Shown here one piece after another: positions 1 through 9,834 of a DNA stretch of 64,000 bases (position 1 is the first letter of the stretch; each line of letters begins with the position of its first letter). This stretch comes from Arsenophonus sp052171275 (lineage in GTDB: Bacteria; Pseudomonadota; Gammaproteobacteria; Enterobacterales; Enterobacteriaceae): contig CM125795.1 in the NCBI GenBank assembly GCA_052171275.1, forward strand, positions 1 through 64,000, given 5' to 3'. The translations under genes and the position numbers were made by a program. The notes beneath the pieces are model-generated. The model saw only the letters and a program-made list of their open reading frames with translations, did not search any database and was not told where the DNA came from.

Positions 1-1380
1 TCATTTTCACTTTGGCAAAAATGTCTTACACGACTACAAGATGAATTACCTGCCACAGAATTCAGTATGTGGATACGTCCACTACAAGCAGAGTTTAGTG
101 CTAATATATTATCACTATACGCTCCTAATCGATTTGTATTAGCTTGGGTAAAAGATAAATATATAAATAATATTAATAAATTATTAAGTAATTTTTGTGG
201 TTCTAATATTCCTATATTAAAATTTGAAGTTGGTAATAAGCCACAAATAACACAAGGTAGTATTTCAGTGTATAAGACTATAAATAAAACAATTTTGACA
301 CCAATAAATTCAACAACAAATACTAATTTAGATAATATACATATTCAAGCTAAGATTACTTATCGATCAAATGTAAATCATAAGCATACATTTAGTAATT
401 TTGTTGAAGGTAAATCAAACCAGATTGCTCGTGCTGCTGCCAGTCAAGTAGCAGATAATCCTGGTGGAGCCTACAATCCTCTTTTTCTTTATGGTGGAAC
501 GGGATTGGGTAAAACTCATTTATTACATGCAGTAGGTAATAACATAGTTACATATAAAGCAAGTGCAAAAATCGTTTATATGCATTCTGAACGCTTTGTA
601 CAAGATATGGTCAAATCTTTACAAAATAATGCTATTGAAGATTTCAAACGTCACTATCGCTCGGTAGATGCATTATTAATTGATGATATTCAGTTTTTTG
701 CTAATAAAGAACGTTCACAAGAAGAATTCTTTCATACGTTTAATGCCTTATTAGAAGGTAATCAGCAAATTATTATAACTTCAGATCGTTATCCAAAAGA
801 AATTATTGGAGTTGAAGATAGACTAAAATCTCGTTTTAGTTGGGGATTAACTGTTGGAATTGAACCACCTGAATTAGAAACACGTGTTGCTATTTTGATG
901 AAAAAAGCTGATGAAAATAAAATGCAATTATCAGATGAAGTTGCTTTCTTCATTGCAAAGCGATTGCGATCAAACGTTAGAGAGTTAGAAGGAGCATTGA
1001 ATAGAGTTATTGCTAATGCTAATTTTACAGGTTGTATAATTACTATTGATTTTGTTCGCGAAGTATTGCGCGATTTATTAACATTAGAAGAAAAATTTAT
1101 CACTATTGATAATATTCAAAAAACAGTTGCTGAATATTATAAAATTAAATTCGCTGATTTATTATCAAAACGACGATCTCGTTCTGTGGCTCGTCCTAGG
1201 CAAATGGCAATGGCGTTAATAAAAGAATTGACAAACCATAGTTTACCCGAAATTGGTGATGCCTTTGGTGGACGAGATCATACAACTGTACTTCATGCTT
1301 GTCGAAAAATTGAAAAATTAATGAAAGAAACTCATAATATTAAAGAAGATTTTTCTAATTTAATTAGAATACTATCATAA
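1..1380 (+). CDS. dnaA: Chromosomal replication initiator DnaA (5' end cut at codon 2)
   Basis: DnaA binds DnaA boxes, melts oriC and loads the helicase. The first internal ATG is at 67, but the same frame is open from base 1 and reads SFSLWQKCLTRLQDELPA, which matches E. coli DnaA from residue 2; the start codon must therefore be the three bases just before the window. About 460 residues in total against 467 in E. coli. Visible: N-terminal DnaB-interaction domain, a variable Asn/Thr-rich linker, AAA+ domain with Walker A GGTGLGKTH (about residue 165 onward), Walker B LLIDDIQFF, and the C-terminal DNA-binding signature GGRDHTTVLHAC. No frameshift. dnaN follows after 7 bases, so they are probably co-transcribed. 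Retention matters because several reduced symbionts have lost dnaA. Ends TAA. Confidence 0.97.
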   Translation, partial: SFSLWQKCLTRLQDELPATEFSMWIRPLQAEFSANILSLYAPNRFVLAWVKDKYINNINKLLSNFCGSNIPILKFEVGNKPQITQGSISVYKTINKTILTPINSTTNTNLDNIHIQAKITYRSNVNHKHTFSNFVEGKSNQIARAAASQVADNPGGAYNPLFLYGGTGLGKTHLLHAVGNNIVTYKASAKIVYMHSERFVQDMVKSLQNNAIEDFKRHYRSVDALLIDDIQFFANKERSQEEFFHTFNALLEGNQQIIITSDRYPKEIIGVEDRLKSRFSWGLTVGIEPPELETRVAILMKKADENKMQLSDEVAFFIAKRLRSNVRELEGALNRVIANANFTGCIITIDFVREVLRDLLTLEEKFITIDNIQKTVAEYYKIKFADLLSKRRSRSVARPRQMAMALIKELTNHSLPEIGDAFGGRDHTTVLHACRKIEKLMKETHNIKEDFSNLIRILS

Positions 1381-1387
1381 TAACATC

Positions 1388-2488
1388 ATGAAATTTATTA
1401 TTAATCGTGAACAATTACTTAAGCCACTACAACAAGTTAGTAATCCACTTAGTGGAAGAAATCTATTACCAATTTTGGGTAATATATTACTTCAAGTTAT
1501 TGAAAAAAAACTTTTTTTAACAGGTACTAATTTAGAAGTAAAAATAGTAGCAGAAATAAGATTGACAGAACTTAGTAAAAATGGTTCAGTTACTGTACCA
1601 GCTCGTAAATTTTTTAATATCTGTCGTGGATTACCAGATAATTCAAAAATTAATGTCATGTTTGAAGGAAATCGTTTAATCATACAATCTGAGAGTAGCC
1701 GATTTTCACTTTCAACTCTTCCTTCTTCTGATTTTCCAAATTTAGATAATTGGCAAAGTGAAGTTGAATTTGAAATCCCTCAATCTATGTTAAAATATCT
1801 GATTGAATCAACTCAATTTTCAATGGCAAATCAAGATGTACGTTATTATCTTAACGGCATGCTACTTGAAACTAAAGATGACGAATTACGTACTGTTACT
1901 ACTGATGGTCATCGATTATCAGTTTGTTCACTTAATATTAATAAGAAATTACCAACACATTCAGTAATCATTCCTCGCAAAGGAATATGTGAGTTTATGC
2001 GACTATTGGATAATCGCGATGAATTACTTAAACTAAAAATTGGTAATAATAATATTCAAGTTCACCTTAATAATCTTATTTTTACAACAAAATTAATTGA
2101 TGGTCATTTTCCAGATTACAAACGTTTTCTTCAAAAAAAACAAGATAAAAAATTAATGGCTGATTCTGATAAATTAAAGCAAGCATTTTTAAGAGCATCA
2201 ATTTTATCAAATGAAAAATTTTGTAGTGTCCGTCTCTATATTAGCGAAAATCATCTTAAAATTACATCGAATAATTCTGAACAAGAAGAATCAGAAGAAA
2301 TTATTGATGTTAATTATAAAAACTCTATGATAGAAATTAGTTTTAATGTTAATTATATTCTTGATGTATTAAATACACTAAAATGTAAAAAAGTTATTTT
2401 CCTATTGACTGATTCAAATTCAAGTATGCAAATAAAAGGAATAGATAATAATACAACAACTTATATTATTATGCCAGTACGTCTATAA
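1388..2488 (+). CDS. dnaN: DNA polymerase III beta sliding clamp
   Basis: Ring-shaped processivity clamp that tethers DNA polymerase III and repair proteins to DNA. 366 residues, exactly the E. coli length, with the three-domain clamp architecture; the conserved TVTTDGHRLS block lies near residue 170 and the C-terminus ends MPVRL (E. coli MPMRL), part of the partner-binding pocket. The gene begins 7 bases after dnaA, the classical dnaA-dnaN arrangement. Homopolymer runs of 8 A occur inside the gene but stay in frame. Downstream, where recF normally abuts, there is a 743-base scar. Identification is certain. Confidence 0.97.
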   Translation: MKFIINREQLLKPLQQVSNPLSGRNLLPILGNILLQVIEKKLFLTGTNLEVKIVAEIRLTELSKNGSVTVPARKFFNICRGLPDNSKINVMFEGNRLIIQSESSRFSLSTLPSSDFPNLDNWQSEVEFEIPQSMLKYLIESTQFSMANQDVRYYLNGMLLETKDDELRTVTTDGHRLSVCSLNINKKLPTHSVIIPRKGICEFMRLLDNRDELLKLKIGNNNIQVHLNNLIFTTKLIDGHFPDYKRFLQKKQDKKLMADSDKLKQAFLRASILSNEKFCSVRLYISENHLKITSNNSEQEESEEIIDVNYKNSMIEISFNVNYILDVLNTLKCKKVIFLLTDSNSSMQIKGIDNNTTTYIIMPVRL

Positions 2489-3231
2489 TATATAATATCA
2501 TAGTATTTTTCTAGTTTATTTACATATAATTTATATTTTAAAAAAAAATTAATAACATTTTAAAATAATATTAACTTTATTTCAAATAAGATATTTAATA
2601 TCATTATTGAGTTTATTTATAGGCATATATAAAAGTGTTTTTATTTAAATAAATATTAGATTGCAATAACAATAATTGAATAATTTTACTAAATTATTAA
2701 TCAATAAAATCAATATTATATAAAATATTTTATTTTTATATTAAAATAATTATTTATAATACACATGGTTTTATAATTATGAACTGATCAAATCGAAATA
2801 ACTTAATAAGTTTAATAATAAACTATTTATCTTGCATTTATTTTAAATATCATCAAAATATTTATAAATAAATAATAACTAAATTTTAATTTAGTATATT
2901 TTAAAATAAAAAAATAAAATATTAAACTATTTATTTTTAAATACCTCTACTATCTTTGTAATAGAAATTCAAATTTTAATTTTAAATTAAATTATATCAA
3001 ATTATATTCATATAAAATTAATTTATAAAAATTATATAAAAGTTATATTATTATCAACAATCTTCTAAACAATTTAAAAATGCTTTTAAGCATTTATTTT
3101 TATTATTAAGATTGATACTATTAGAAAATAGAAGATATATTAGATAAAAAATAAATATCAAAATATTTTATCTAAAAAATGGCAAAACAGAAGTTTAAAG
3201 ATAAAATAAAAAAAAATAGCGAGAGACGTTA
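2489..3231 (+). pseudogene. recF: Probable eroded recF scar between dnaN and gyrB
   Basis: Enterobacterial order is dnaN-recF-gyrB; here the slot holds 743 bases without an ORF (recF is about 1.07 kb). Weak traces agree with position. Counting codons from the base after the dnaN stop, a frame reads IIIEFIY where RecF has SVLEAIY, at the expected distance (GAG at 2609-2611). INFI lies just before it, where RecF has FNFL before its Walker A, which is destroyed. A THG near 2765 may be the RecF HGPHK block. The last 50 bases keep more G+C and carry the GAGAGA ribosome-binding site of gyrB; a 17-codon reading frame (ATG 3179) ends in a TAA overlapping the gyrB ATG. Position supports the call more than sequence; moderate-low confidence. 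Confidence 0.4.
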
Positions 3232-5646
3232 ATGTTAAATACATATAATTCTTCAAATATCAAAGTATTGAAAGGGCTAGATGCAGTACGTAAACGTCCA
3301 GGGATGTATATTGGTGATACAGATGATGGTACTGGCCTTCATCATATGGTATTTGAAATTGTCGACAATGCTATAGATGAAGCTTTAGCAGGATATTGCA
3401 GCAATATTATTGTAACTATACATATGGATAATTCTGTCTCTGTTCTAGATAATGGTCGCGGTATTCCAAGCGATCTTCATGAAGAAGAGGGTATTTCCGC
3501 TGCAGAAGTTATCATGACATTCCTTCATGCTGGAGGTAAATTCGATGATAATTCTTATAAAGTTTCTGGAGGATTACATGGTGTTGGTATTTCTGTTGTT
3601 AATGCTTTATCAGAAAAATTAGAGTTAATTATTTGGCGTGATGGTAAAATTCATAAGCAAACATATCAATTAGGTATTCCACAAGCACCTTTAAGTATTT
3701 TTGGAGAAACTGATCAAATTGGAACTTATATTCGTTTCTGGCCTAATTTTAAAATATTTAAAACAGTCACTAAATTTGAATATTCTGTTTTAGCAAAACG
3801 TCTGCGTGAACTTTCTTTTCTTAATTCTGGCATATCTATTTATTTAAAAGATAAACGTAATAATAAAGAAGATCATTTTCATTATAAAGGTGGGATTAAA
3901 GCTTTTGTAGAATATTTGAGTTGGAATCAAAATCCTATTCATCCTAGTGTTTTTTATTTTTCTGCTGAAAAAGAAGGTATTAATGTAGAAATATCTATGC
4001 AATGGAATGATAGTTTTCAAGAAAATATTCATTGTTTTACAAATAATATCCCACAACGGGATGGTGGAAGCCATCTTGTTGGTTTTCGTGCAGCAATGAC
4101 ACGCACATTGAATAGTTATATAGATAAAGAATGTTATCAAAAAAAAACAAAAGTTATCGCTACCGGTGATGATACTCGTGAAGGCTTAATCGCTGTTGTT
4201 TCAATTAAAATTCTTGATCCAAAATTCTCTTCACAAACAAAAGATAAACTAGTTTCTTCAGAAGTAAAAACTGTTGTCGAAACGTTAATGAATGAAAAAC
4301 TTATCGAATTTTTATTAAAGAATCCAAATGACGCTAAAATTGTTGTTGGCAAAATCATTGACGCTGCTCGTGCTCGTGAGGCTGCACGTAAAGCTCGTGA
4401 AATAAGTCGTAAAAAAGGTCTGTTTGATTTAGTTGGATTACCTGGTAAATTAGCTGATTGTCAAGAACGAGATCCTGCTCTATCAGAACTTTATTTAGTT
4501 GAAGGCGATTCTGCTGGTGGTTCTGCCAAACAAGGACGTAACCGAAAAAATCAAGCAATTTTGCCATTAAAAGGTAAAATTCTTAACGTTGAAAAAGCTT
4601 GTTTTGATAAAATGCTTTCTTCTCAGGAAGTTGCTACTTTGATAACTGTTTTAGGTTGCGGTATTGGACGAGATGAATACAATCCAAATAAATTACGTTA
4701 TCATAATATTATTATCATGACTGATGCTGATGTTGATGGTTCTCATATTCGAACATTATTATTAACTTTTTTCTATCGTCAAATGCCAGAAATTATCGAA
4801 CGAGGACATATATATATTGCTCAACCACCTTTATATAAAATAAAAAAAGGTAAACAAGAGCAATATATTAAAGATGAGGAAACTATGGATAAATACCTAA
4901 TTTCAATTGCATCAGAAAATGCAGTGCTATATACAAATTCTTATGCTGTTGGATTAAAAGGTGAACAATTAAAAAAATTAATTATTGATTATCATACATC
5001 AAAAAAAATGATTAAAGATTTAGAAGATATCTATCCGATCGCTTTATTAAATAATCTTATTTATCAACCTATATTAATAGAAAATGATTTAAAAAATAAA
5101 TCAAAAGTAGAAAATTGGATAAAGATTTTAGTTAAACGATTAATAGATAGTGAAAAATGTGGTAGTACTTATAATTATAATATAATTGAAAATTATGAAT
5201 ATCAATTTTTTGAAATAGTTTTATGTATTAGAACTCATGGAGTTGATGCTTATTATAATTTAGATTTGAGTTTTATTCGAAGCATTGAATACAAACGTAT
5301 TATTAAAATAAAACAATTAATAGGAGATTTAGTTGAAGATGGCGCGTATGTAGAAAGAGGAGATCGTCGACAGACAGTTTCTTCTTTTGAAGATGCTTTA
5401 AATTGGTTATCAAAAGAATCACGCCGTGGTTTAATAATACAGAGATATAAAGGATTGGGTGAGATGAATCCAGAGCAATTATGGGAAACGACTATGAATC
5501 CGGATACTCGTTGTATGATGCGAGTTACAATTAAGGATGCAATTGCAACTAACCAACTTTTTATTACATTAATGGGTGATGAAGTTGAACCACGTAGAAT
5601 ATTTATTGAAGAAAACGCATTAAAAGCAAAAAATATAGATATTTAA
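3232..5646 (+). CDS. gyrB: DNA gyrase subunit B
   Basis: ATPase subunit of gyrase, which introduces negative supercoils together with GyrA. 804 residues, the same as E. coli. Visible: GHKL ATPase motifs [20 protein letters not shown] and [14 protein letters not shown] in the first 130 residues; TOPRIM motifs [16 protein letters not shown] and [11 protein letters not shown]; C-terminal [20 protein letters not shown], the GyrA-contact tail. Start chosen from the match of [20 protein letters not shown] to E. coli [20 protein letters not shown], with GAGAGA at 3221-3226 as ribosome-binding site. The insert-like segment after the TOPRIM domain (about residues 560-700) is the most diverged. Ends TAA, followed by a double hairpin at 5713-5765. 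Confidence 0.98.
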   Translation: [804 protein letters not shown]

Positions 5647-5712
5647 TTTTAAGTAATAATCTTTATATAAAATTTTTTTATTCATAGATTTTCTCTGGAA
5701 TAATTATAATTC

Positions 5713-5765
5713 TTATTTCTAATATAGAATGATCTATATTTAATATAGATTAAATATAGAAATAA
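5713..5765 (+). terminator. Hairpin pair downstream of gyrB
   Basis: An outer 9-bp stem (5713-5721 with 5757-5765, TTATTTCTA/TAGAAATAA) encloses a perfect 8-bp stem with a 3-base loop (5732-5739 with 5743-5750). It lies 66 bases past the gyrB stop. No clear U-run follows, so a factor-independent terminator is only an inference; an mRNA 3'-end stabiliser is equally possible. Confidence 0.4.
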
Positions 5766-6955
5766 ATTATTAATTAATTATTTTTATTAATAGTGTATAA
5801 TAATCTCGTTAATTAATTATGTTATAATATTAAAAGTATGAAATTATTAAAAGTAAACTATTGGAACTATATAAGTTCTTTAATATTTTATTAGCAAGTA
5901 GATATTTTTAAAAATTAATTAATTTTTAAAAATATTTATTTTTTAATTTAATAAATATATTTTCAATTTTACTAATTTCTTAAATTGATAATTAATAATA
6001 ATATTTAGTTTTATTTTATATGGTAAAAGTTAAATATTAAAAGAGATATATAAATAAATTCAATTAAAAAATATCAAAAAAAATAAAAGATATTAATTTT
6101 ATATAAGTATTAATACAAATATTATTAATAATAAAAAATAATTTAATTATTTAAAATTAAGAATATTAAATTTTAATTAAAATAATTTTTATCTAAATTG
6201 AATCTAAATATATTTTAAAATATTAAATTAAACAATAAAATTTAATAAATTATTAAATAATTTATTACAAAATAAAACATTACTTAAATTATATAATAGA
6301 AATTATCTTATATATTAACTAATAATAAATAATACTTATTTATCTTATGAAAAGATATAAATATTTTATAGATATATGAAAGTATATAATTTTATAATTA
6401 AGAAAAACTACTATTATTTAAAATTAATTTAATTAGAAATTTAATAATTAATAAATTTTTTAATAAAAAATAGAATATATAATTTTAGTAATATTATGAT
6501 TAAAATATAATAAATTTACTCTTATTTTTTATTAACTATTACTATTGGATGTAATATTAAGTCATTTTTTAAACTAATAAAAAAACATAATACTAAATAC
6601 TAGCTTTAAAGTAAAAATCTTTTTTTTCAAAATTATTAATAGTAAATAAGTGTGGTTATTATATATTAATTTACCTGCTTCATAAAAAACAAACTAAAAA
6701 ATAATTAAAATTACTAAAAAATTACTTAGTCTCTACTCAAGTTATAAATAACTATAGATCTTATTATAAAGAAAATCTATAATTCTCAATTTATTTATTA
6801 TCAATCTTTATTAATTTTATAAAATTAATACCTAATATTATTTATTTTTTATCTGAATAAGTTAAGTTAATTAAAGAATTATCTAGATTACTTTTCTAAA
6901 GTATTAAAATAAACTTAATATGAGTGATATTTAATATCTTAAATTTAATTTTCAA
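5766..6955. other. Non-coding, A+T-rich gap between gyrB and asd
   Basis: About 1.2 kb between gyrB (+) and asd (-), which converge on it. It holds only short random frames and low-complexity A/T runs. I could not match any stretch to a protein, and gene order in relatives gives no clear expectation because asd is not next to gyrB in E. coli. Confidence 0.6.
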
Positions 6956-8071
6956 TTAAATAAATTTATTTAATATTTTTAACATACGACGCAAAGATTC
7001 AGATGCTCCCCATAATAACTGATCACCAACTGTAAAAGCAGATAAATATTTCTGTCCTATATTTAATTTACGTAAACGACCGATAGGAATATTTAATGTT
7101 CCAGTAACTGCGGCAGGAGTTAATTCTTGGATAGTTAATTCACGTTCATTAGGAATGATGCGAACCCAATCATTATGTGCAGCTAGAATTTGTTCAATAT
7201 CTTTAATAGGAATATTTTTTTTTAATTTAATAGTAAATGCTTGACTATGACAACGCAATGCGGCGATTCGAACACATAAACCATCAACAATAATAGTATG
7301 AAAACCTGTATTTAAGATTTTGTTAGTTTCTGCTTGACCTTTCCATTCTTCGCTACTTTGACCATTTAGCAATTGTTTATCTATCCATGGAATTAAACTA
7401 CATGCTAATGGTACACCAAAAACTTCTGTAACCATCTTTCCGCTACGCATGAAAATGGTTGCTTTTTTTTCAATTGATAAAATAGATTCTGCAGGATTTT
7501 GTATTTTATCAGTAACTTGTGAATATAATTCACCCATTTGAAGTAATAATTCACGTATATTAAGTGCACCTGCACCAGAAGCTGCTTGATAGGTTGCAAC
7601 TGAAATCCATTCAATCAAGTTTTCAGTAAATAATCCAGCTAAAGCCATTAACATTAAATTAACTGTACAATTTCCACCAACAAAAGTTTTAATTCCTTTA
7701 TTTAAAGCTTCATTAATATGTTGATCATTAATTGGATCAAGGATAATTATGCTATTCTCATCCATTCGTAATGTAGGAGCTGAATCTATCCAATAACCTA
7801 ACCAACCAGTATCACGTAGTTTATGATAAATTTTACTTGTATATTCACTACCATGACAAGTAATTATTACATTTAATTCTTTTAGTTTATCAATATTAAA
7901 AGCATCTTGAAGCATTTTTTGATGTTGACCGTATTTTGGTGCAGGTTTACCATATTGAGAAGTAGTAAAAAAAATAGGATTGATGTTATCAAATCCACCC
8001 TCTTCTAACATGCGCTGTAATAGAACTGAACCAACCATTCCTCGCCAGCCAATAAATCCAACATTTTTCAT
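6956..8071 (-). CDS. asd: Aspartate-semialdehyde dehydrogenase
   Basis: NADPH-dependent reduction of aspartyl phosphate to aspartate semialdehyde, the branch point to diaminopimelate/lysine, threonine and methionine. 371 residues (E. coli 367). Visible: N-terminal nucleotide-binding MKNVGFIGWRGMVGSVL, the catalytic cysteine in GGNCTVN near residue 135, the conserved ATYQAASGAGA, and GLCVRIAALRCHSQAF containing the substrate-binding Arg and catalytic His. With dapB at 45.3 kb it suggests that the diaminopimelate route for cell wall or lysine is kept. Not in its E. coli neighbourhood (glg region), so it was relocated or its neighbours were deleted. Ends TAA. Confidence 0.97.
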   Translation of the reverse strand: MKNVGFIGWRGMVGSVLLQRMLEEGGFDNINPIFFTTSQYGKPAPKYGQHQKMLQDAFNIDKLKELNVIITCHGSEYTSKIYHKLRDTGWLGYWIDSAPTLRMDENSIIILDPINDQHINEALNKGIKTFVGGNCTVNLMLMALAGLFTENLIEWISVATYQAASGAGALNIRELLLQMGELYSQVTDKIQNPAESILSIEKKATIFMRSGKMVTEVFGVPLACSLIPWIDKQLLNGQSSEEWKGQAETNKILNTGFHTIIVDGLCVRIAALRCHSQAFTIKLKKNIPIKDIEQILAAHNDWVRIIPNERELTIQELTPAAVTGTLNIPIGRLRKLNIGQKYLSAFTVGDQLLWGASESLRRMLKILNKFI

Positions 8072-8171
8072 TTTTATTATGTTTGATCTCTAAAATTTTT
8101 TTGATAAACAATTTTATTAAAAAATTATAATAATAATTCAAAACTTAAATCATTTTTAAATTTTTAATACT

Positions 8172-8217
8172 AATTTCTATTAATGAAATAAAATTTCATA
8201 TTTTATTAATAGAAATT
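8172..8217 (-). terminator. Hairpin between digH and asd
   Basis: Perfect 13-bp stem, AATTTCTATTAAT (8172-8184) with ATTAATAGAAATT (8205-8217); the 20-base loop itself contains a small GAAAT/ATTTC hairpin. It begins 56 bases past the stop of the DigH-like gene (minus strand) and lies 100 bases upstream of asd, so it would end the digH transcript and separate it from asd. Function inferred from structure and place. Confidence 0.45.
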
Positions 8218-8272
8218 TAAATATTAATAATTTTCTATTAAATTAGATTAATAAACAATCTTATTAGTTAAA

Positions 8273-9544
8273 TTAATTCCATCTAGATTTTATATATTTT
8301 ACTACTTGTTCAGTTTTTTTTAAATGAAGAATAGCTTCTCTAAAAAAAATTGTTCCTTTAATTTCGGGTAATGAATCATTAAAATCAAGTTGTTTTTTAA
8401 TTTCATAAATACCATCGTTAAGAACCCAATCTGGTTCAATATAAGATTGAATTCCAACTTTATATAACGCAACTCCAATATATAATTTAGTATTAGTGGA
8501 TTTAACCTGATTAGCCCACCACTTTACAATTATATCATATCTCATTTTTTTTCTAGAAAAAGACCAATAAATCTGTGGTATAATATAATCTAATAAACCT
8601 TCTTTTATCCATAATCTTGTATCAGCATATGCCATATCATAAGCAGGATAACCAGCATTGGTATCAGAACCTCGAAAGTCATCAGAAATATTACGCCAAA
8701 CACCTCCAGGACTAATACCAAATTCAACATTTGATTTTAATGAATGAACTATTGAAGAAACTTCTTGAATTAATAAAAAAGTATTATTTCTTCTCCAACT
8801 CGCTTTATCTAAAAAATTATGACCATATTTTTGAAATGTTTTATTATCATTAAGTTTTGAAGAAGCTGTTTCATAATAAAAATAATCATCGAACTGAATT
8901 CCATCAATATCATAATTTTTAATTAATTCAACAATAATACTAATTATCCAATTACGAACTTCTGGTGTTCCTGGATCAAGAACAAAACGATCATGAGCAA
9001 TTTGTATCCAATCTTTATGTAAAACATAGACACTAACAGGTTTTGAATAAAGTGTATTTTGAAGTGATAGAATGGTTTCTTGTTTCGTGTCCATTGAAAC
9101 TCGATATGGATTTAACCAAGCATGTATTTTTAAATTTCTTTTATGAGCCTCATCAATAATAAAAGCCAAAGGATCATAACCTGAATCTTTACCAGTTATA
9201 CCAGTAAGTACACTAGACCAAGGTAAAATATTAGAACGATATAGCGCTGTGCCATCTGATTTTACTTGAAAAAAAATAGTATTAATTCCTAATTTTAGGA
9301 AATTATTTAGTTTATCTGTTAACTCTTTTTTTTGTATTTTTATTCTAAGTTTATCTGAATTAAAGTTAATCGATGAAAGTGATGGCCAATCAAGATTAAA
9401 TGAAGTAGCTATCCATACGCCACGTATTGGTATATCTTGTTTAATTGTATTTTTTTGTTGATTAATTGTTTTTTTATTATTACAACCAATTACGAATAAA
9501 AAAAATAATAAAATTATAAAAAAGTTTATCCATTTTAATAGCAT
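8273..9544 (-). CDS. digH: DigH/YddW-like lipoprotein glycoside hydrolase (GHL10 family)
   Basis: Similar to E. coli DigH (YddW), an outer-membrane lipoprotein at the division site that cleaves denuded peptidoglycan glycans. 423 residues (E. coli 439). Visible: hydrophobic signal segment (residues 5-19) ending in lipobox VIGC with Cys21 as predicted lipidation site; then a GHL10 TIM-barrel starting IRGVWIATSFNLDWPS; the family signature DIDGIQFDDYFYYE near residues 214-227 holding the acidic active-site residues; and AWLNPYRVS. No SPOR or other extra domain. Retention of a dispensable wall-remodelling lipoprotein in a reduced genome is unusual; lspA at 43.1 kb can process it. Upstream is glmS (290-base gap), downstream asd. 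Family assignment strong, exact role inferred. Confidence 0.85.
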   Translation of the reverse strand: MLLKWINFFIILLFFLFVIGCNNKKTINQQKNTIKQDIPIRGVWIATSFNLDWPSLSSINFNSDKLRIKIQKKELTDKLNNFLKLGINTIFFQVKSDGTALYRSNILPWSSVLTGITGKDSGYDPLAFIIDEAHKRNLKIHAWLNPYRVSMDTKQETILSLQNTLYSKPVSVYVLHKDWIQIAHDRFVLDPGTPEVRNWIISIIVELIKNYDIDGIQFDDYFYYETASSKLNDNKTFQKYGHNFLDKASWRRNNTFLLIQEVSSIVHSLKSNVEFGISPGGVWRNISDDFRGSDTNAGYPAYDMAYADTRLWIKEGLLDYIIPQIYWSFSRKKMRYDIIVKWWANQVKSTNTKLYIGVALYKVGIQSYIEPDWVLNDGIYEIKKQLDFNDSLPEIKGTIFFREAILHLKKTEQVVKYIKSRWN

Positions 9545-9740
9545 CTTTAATTCCTTTGTTTTTTAACGTTTAGATATAAATTAATTTAGAATGTTATTTA
9601 ACAAATAATATTATGCTAATGAATTCATTAAATATAAATATATTTAATTTAAAAATAATAAAATAATATAAGTAAAAAATTTTATATAACTTTTTTATTT
9701 TAATAAAATGAATAATTTTATATAACGAAGTTAATTTTGA

Positions 9741-9768
9741 ATTCTTTATTTTAATTAAAATAAAGAAT
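9741..9768 (-). terminator. Palindromic hairpin downstream of glmS
   Basis: Perfect 28-base palindrome (14-bp arms, ATTCTTTATTTTAA and its complement; in practice a 12-bp stem with an AATT loop), 66 bases after the glmS stop on the minus strand and between glmS and digH. Probable 3' end of the atp-glmU-glmS transcription unit; inferred. Confidence 0.45.
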
Positions 9769-9834
9769 AAAAATATAATTTATACTAAATACTAATTTAT
9801 TTAGTAATATTAAAATATTTTTATAAAATAAAAT

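Noticed and set aside
789..1103. 104-codon open frame antisense to dnaA
   Set aside because: Lies wholly inside dnaA on the other strand, low-complexity Ser/Asn/Phe composition, no ribosome-binding site; a shadow of the coding sequence. The same holds for antisense frames in gyrB (3844-4140, 4137-4358, 4355-4567), asd, glmS (10488-10772), glmU (12583-12849), dnaJ, dnaK and ileS.
7258..7280. GATTCGAAC, resembling a tRNA T-arm
   Set aside because: Lies inside asd coding sequence (the RIAALRC region); no tRNA fold around it.
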